Both the position numbers and the translations under genes were made by a program. From Sphingobacterium zeae (lineage in GTDB: Bacteria > Bacteroidota > Bacteroidia > Sphingobacteriales > Sphingobacteriaceae), in assembly GCF_030818895.1 (NCBI RefSeq), contig NZ_JAUTBA010000001.1, positions 1,054,001 through 1,118,000 of the forward strand: a stretch of 64,000 nt of DNA, written 5' to 3'. The number at the start of each line of letters is the position of its first letter. Position 1 is the first letter of the stretch. The notes under the pieces were generated by a model. That model saw only the letters and a list, made by a program, of their open reading frames with translations, had not been told where the DNA came from and searched no databases. Below are positions 62,439 through 64,000 of this stretch, piece after piece.

Positions 62439-63872
62439 ATGTACGATAATTTACAACATCCAATCTTCTCAATCATTAAGGAACTCGCCGAGACAACACA
62501 TACCGAATGTTATGTCATCGGGGGGTATGTCCGCGACTATATCATGAAGCGTCCTTTTAAGAATGATGTGGACATTGTTGTTGTCGGAAGTGGAATTGAA
62601 TTTGCGACGTTACTGGGTGAAAAGCTACATACCAAGGTTGCCGTATATAAGAATTTCGGCACAGCAATGTTGGTTTATGAGGGGCTCAATGTGGAATTTG
62701 TCGGTGCGCGAAGGGAATCCTACCGCGCTAATTCGCGCAAGCCTATCGTGGAAGATGGCTCCCTATCCGATGATCAAAATAGACGTGATTTTACGATCAA
62801 TGCAATGGCTTTTTCACTAAATAAAGCTGATTATGGTATTTTAGTCGATCCATTTGGAGGTGTGCACGATCTTGAACAGCGGATTATTAGAACCCCCTTA
62901 GACCCAATAGAAACTTTTTCGGATGACCCATTGCGTATGATGCGCGCCATTCGATTCGCCACGCAGTTGAATTTTAAAATTGCTATCGAAGCAATTACAG
63001 CAATTGCCGATACCAAAGAGCGGATAAAGATTATTTCCAAAGAGCGGATTATTGATGAAATCAATAAGATTGTTCTTTCCCCAAAACCTTCGGTGGGATT
63101 CAAATACTTGTTTGATACCGGTCTATTGGAATTGATATTTCCGGCGATGTATAATCTACATGGTGTGGATATTATTGATGGCAAGGGCCATAAAGATAAT
63201 TTCTACCATACGTTGGAAGTATTGGATAATGTCTGCGAATTATCAGATGATCTTTGGTTACGTTGGGCGGCGATTATGCATGATATTGCTAAACCAGCAA
63301 CAAAACGTTTCGATAAAAAGCTCGGTTGGACCTTTCATGGCCATGAAGATCGCGGTGCCCGGATGGTTCCCAAGCTATTTGCTGAATTGAAGCTTCCGCT
63401 CCACGAGAAAATGAAATTTGTTCAGAAGCTGGTGCAATTGCATCTTCGGCCGATTGTATTGGCACAAGATATTGTAACAGATTCGGCCGTGCGCCGCCTG
63501 TTATTTGAGGCTGGTGACGATATTGAAGCCCTGATGATGCTATGCCATGCGGATGTGACAACAAAGAATGAGTTTAAAAAGAAAAAATATCGACAGAATT
63601 TTGAACTTGTCAAACAAAAACTGAAGGATGTCGAAGAGCGGGACAAGGTTCGAAACTGGCAGCCGCCAATCAGCGGGGAGGATATTATGCTCTTATTTGG
63701 CTTGACACCAGGACGTACCGTTGGGCAGCTTAAAAATTTGATTCGTGAAGCTATTCTGGAGGGTGAGATTCCAAACTCCCGAATAGAAGCCTATCAATTT
63801 TTGGTTCAAAAAGCAGTGGAAATGAACTTGACGATCAAACAAGAAATCCCATTGGAAATTTCCAATTCTTAA
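62439..63872 (+). CDS. cca: CCA tRNA nucleotidyltransferase / HD domain protein
   Basis: 477 residues from ATG 62439; a TTG at 62433 is less likely. The N-terminal nucleotidyltransferase head has VIGGYVRD (Gly28-Asp33) and metal-binding Asp43 and Asp45 (NDVDIVV), RRDFTINAM and the RNA-binding EDPLRMMR-type motif (DDPLRMMRAIRF). The later HD domain (FYHTLEVLDNVCELSDDLWLRWAAIMHDIAKP) may add phosphohydrolase activity. It adds CCA to tRNA 3' ends and is needed here, because the five tRNA-fMet genes do not encode CCA. TACTTTTG at 62397-62404 is a probable -7 element. Confidence 0.93.
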   Translation: MYDNLQHPIFSIIKELAETTHTECYVIGGYVRDYIMKRPFKNDVDIVVVGSGIEFATLLGEKLHTKVAVYKNFGTAMLVYEGLNVEFVGARRESYRANSRKPIVEDGSLSDDQNRRDFTINAMAFSLNKADYGILVDPFGGVHDLEQRIIRTPLDPIETFSDDPLRMMRAIRFATQLNFKIAIEAITAIADTKERIKIISKERIIDEINKIVLSPKPSVGFKYLFDTGLLELIFPAMYNLHGVDIIDGKGHKDNFYHTLEVLDNVCELSDDLWLRWAAIMHDIAKPATKRFDKKLGWTFHGHEDRGARMVPKLFAELKLPLHEKMKFVQKLVQLHLRPIVLAQDIVTDSAVRRLLFEAGDDIEALMMLCHADVTTKNEFKKKKYRQNFELVKQKLKDVEERDKVRNWQPPISGEDIMLLFGLTPGRTVGQLKNLIREAILEGEIPNSRIEAYQFLVQKAVEMNLTIKQEIPLEISNS

Positions 63873-63918
63873 AATATAGTATTATTTTTAAAAAGGTTAA
63901 AAGAAGAAAATAGTAGAG

Positions 63919-64000
63919 ATGGCAATTTATAGATTTAGAGTTACTTTTGAAGATTATGAAGATGTGTACCGTGAGATTGACATGCCTTCTAAAAGTACAT
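63919..64000 (+). CDS. pRiA4b ORF-3-like protein, N-terminal fragment (cut by window edge)
   Basis: An ATG at 63919 opens a frame that runs off the window: MAIYRFRVTFEDYEDVYREI and so on (27 codons). The pattern YRFRVTFEDYEDVYREIDM matches the start of plasmid pRiA4b ORF-3 family (IS1096 TnpR-like passenger) proteins as I know them. These are widespread in chromosomes and are of unknown function. It begins 46 nt after cca in the same direction. Confidence 0.6.
   Translation, partial: MAIYRFRVTFEDYEDVYREIDMPSKST

Overview
The window looks like a chromosomal segment of a Bacteroidota bacterium of the Sphingobacteriaceae type (Sphingobacterium/Pedobacter-like; inferred, not searched). The signs are three SusC/SusD pairs, FecR-type anti-sigma factors with a DUF4974-like C-terminus, A/T-rich start regions without strong Shine-Dalgarno sequences, and promoters of the Bacteroidota form TTG/TTT - 19 to 21 nt - TAnnTTTG. 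No CRISPR array, insertion sequence or phage gene was seen.

Layout. 1-3690 (minus): a small envelope island with a truncated lipoprotein gene, a periplasmic thioredoxin-fold protein, a TonB-dependent receptor whose plug carries a CxxC, and a small His-rich exported protein. 3825-11285: housekeeping genes panD, panC, a glycogen-synthase N-domain protein, ispF, a class A penicillin-binding protein and uvrC. 11357-12235: era (minus). 12351-12939: five identical tandem initiator tRNA-fMet genes at a ~129-bp period, each followed by its own hairpin. 13289-18123: a SusC/SusD pair with no adjacent regulator or enzyme. 18293-25005: der, cysS, an NTF2-like secreted protein, a SurA-like parvulin chaperone (minus) and a lactonase-fold secreted protein. 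25048-30795 (minus): a complete seven-gene Mrp/Mnh cation/proton antiporter operon, mrpABCDEFG.

31204-51299 is the most striking part: two adjacent copies of one module in the same orientation. Each copy encodes an ECF sigma factor, a FecR anti-sigma factor, a SusC with an N-terminal STN domain, a SusD, an HExxH zinc-metallohydrolase-like lipoprotein and a DUF4302-like lipoprotein. The first copy is followed by two extra small genes (a DUF4369-like lipoprotein and a PH-like membrane protein). The copies also share non-coding elements: the box TTCTTGTCACCCT between sigma and fecR, and a GAACAGG...CCTGTTC leader hairpin 72-75 nt before susC. In the expected scheme the SusC STN domain signals across the envelope through FecR to release the sigma factor, which then activates the uptake genes. 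Substrate(s) are unknown.

51601-55050 holds a secreted protein of unknown function, a probable decayed gene, an NTF2-like exported protein and a TonB-C-domain protein. 55216-63872 returns to metabolism and RNA maintenance: acs, a UbiA-like membrane protein, a D-2-hydroxyacid dehydrogenase, a flavin monooxygenase coupled to rsmA, pdxA and cca. The window ends in the start of a pRiA4b ORF-3-like gene. Strong terminator hairpins separate most of these units. Several small genes have -7 promoter elements so close to the start codon that leaderless transcripts are likely.
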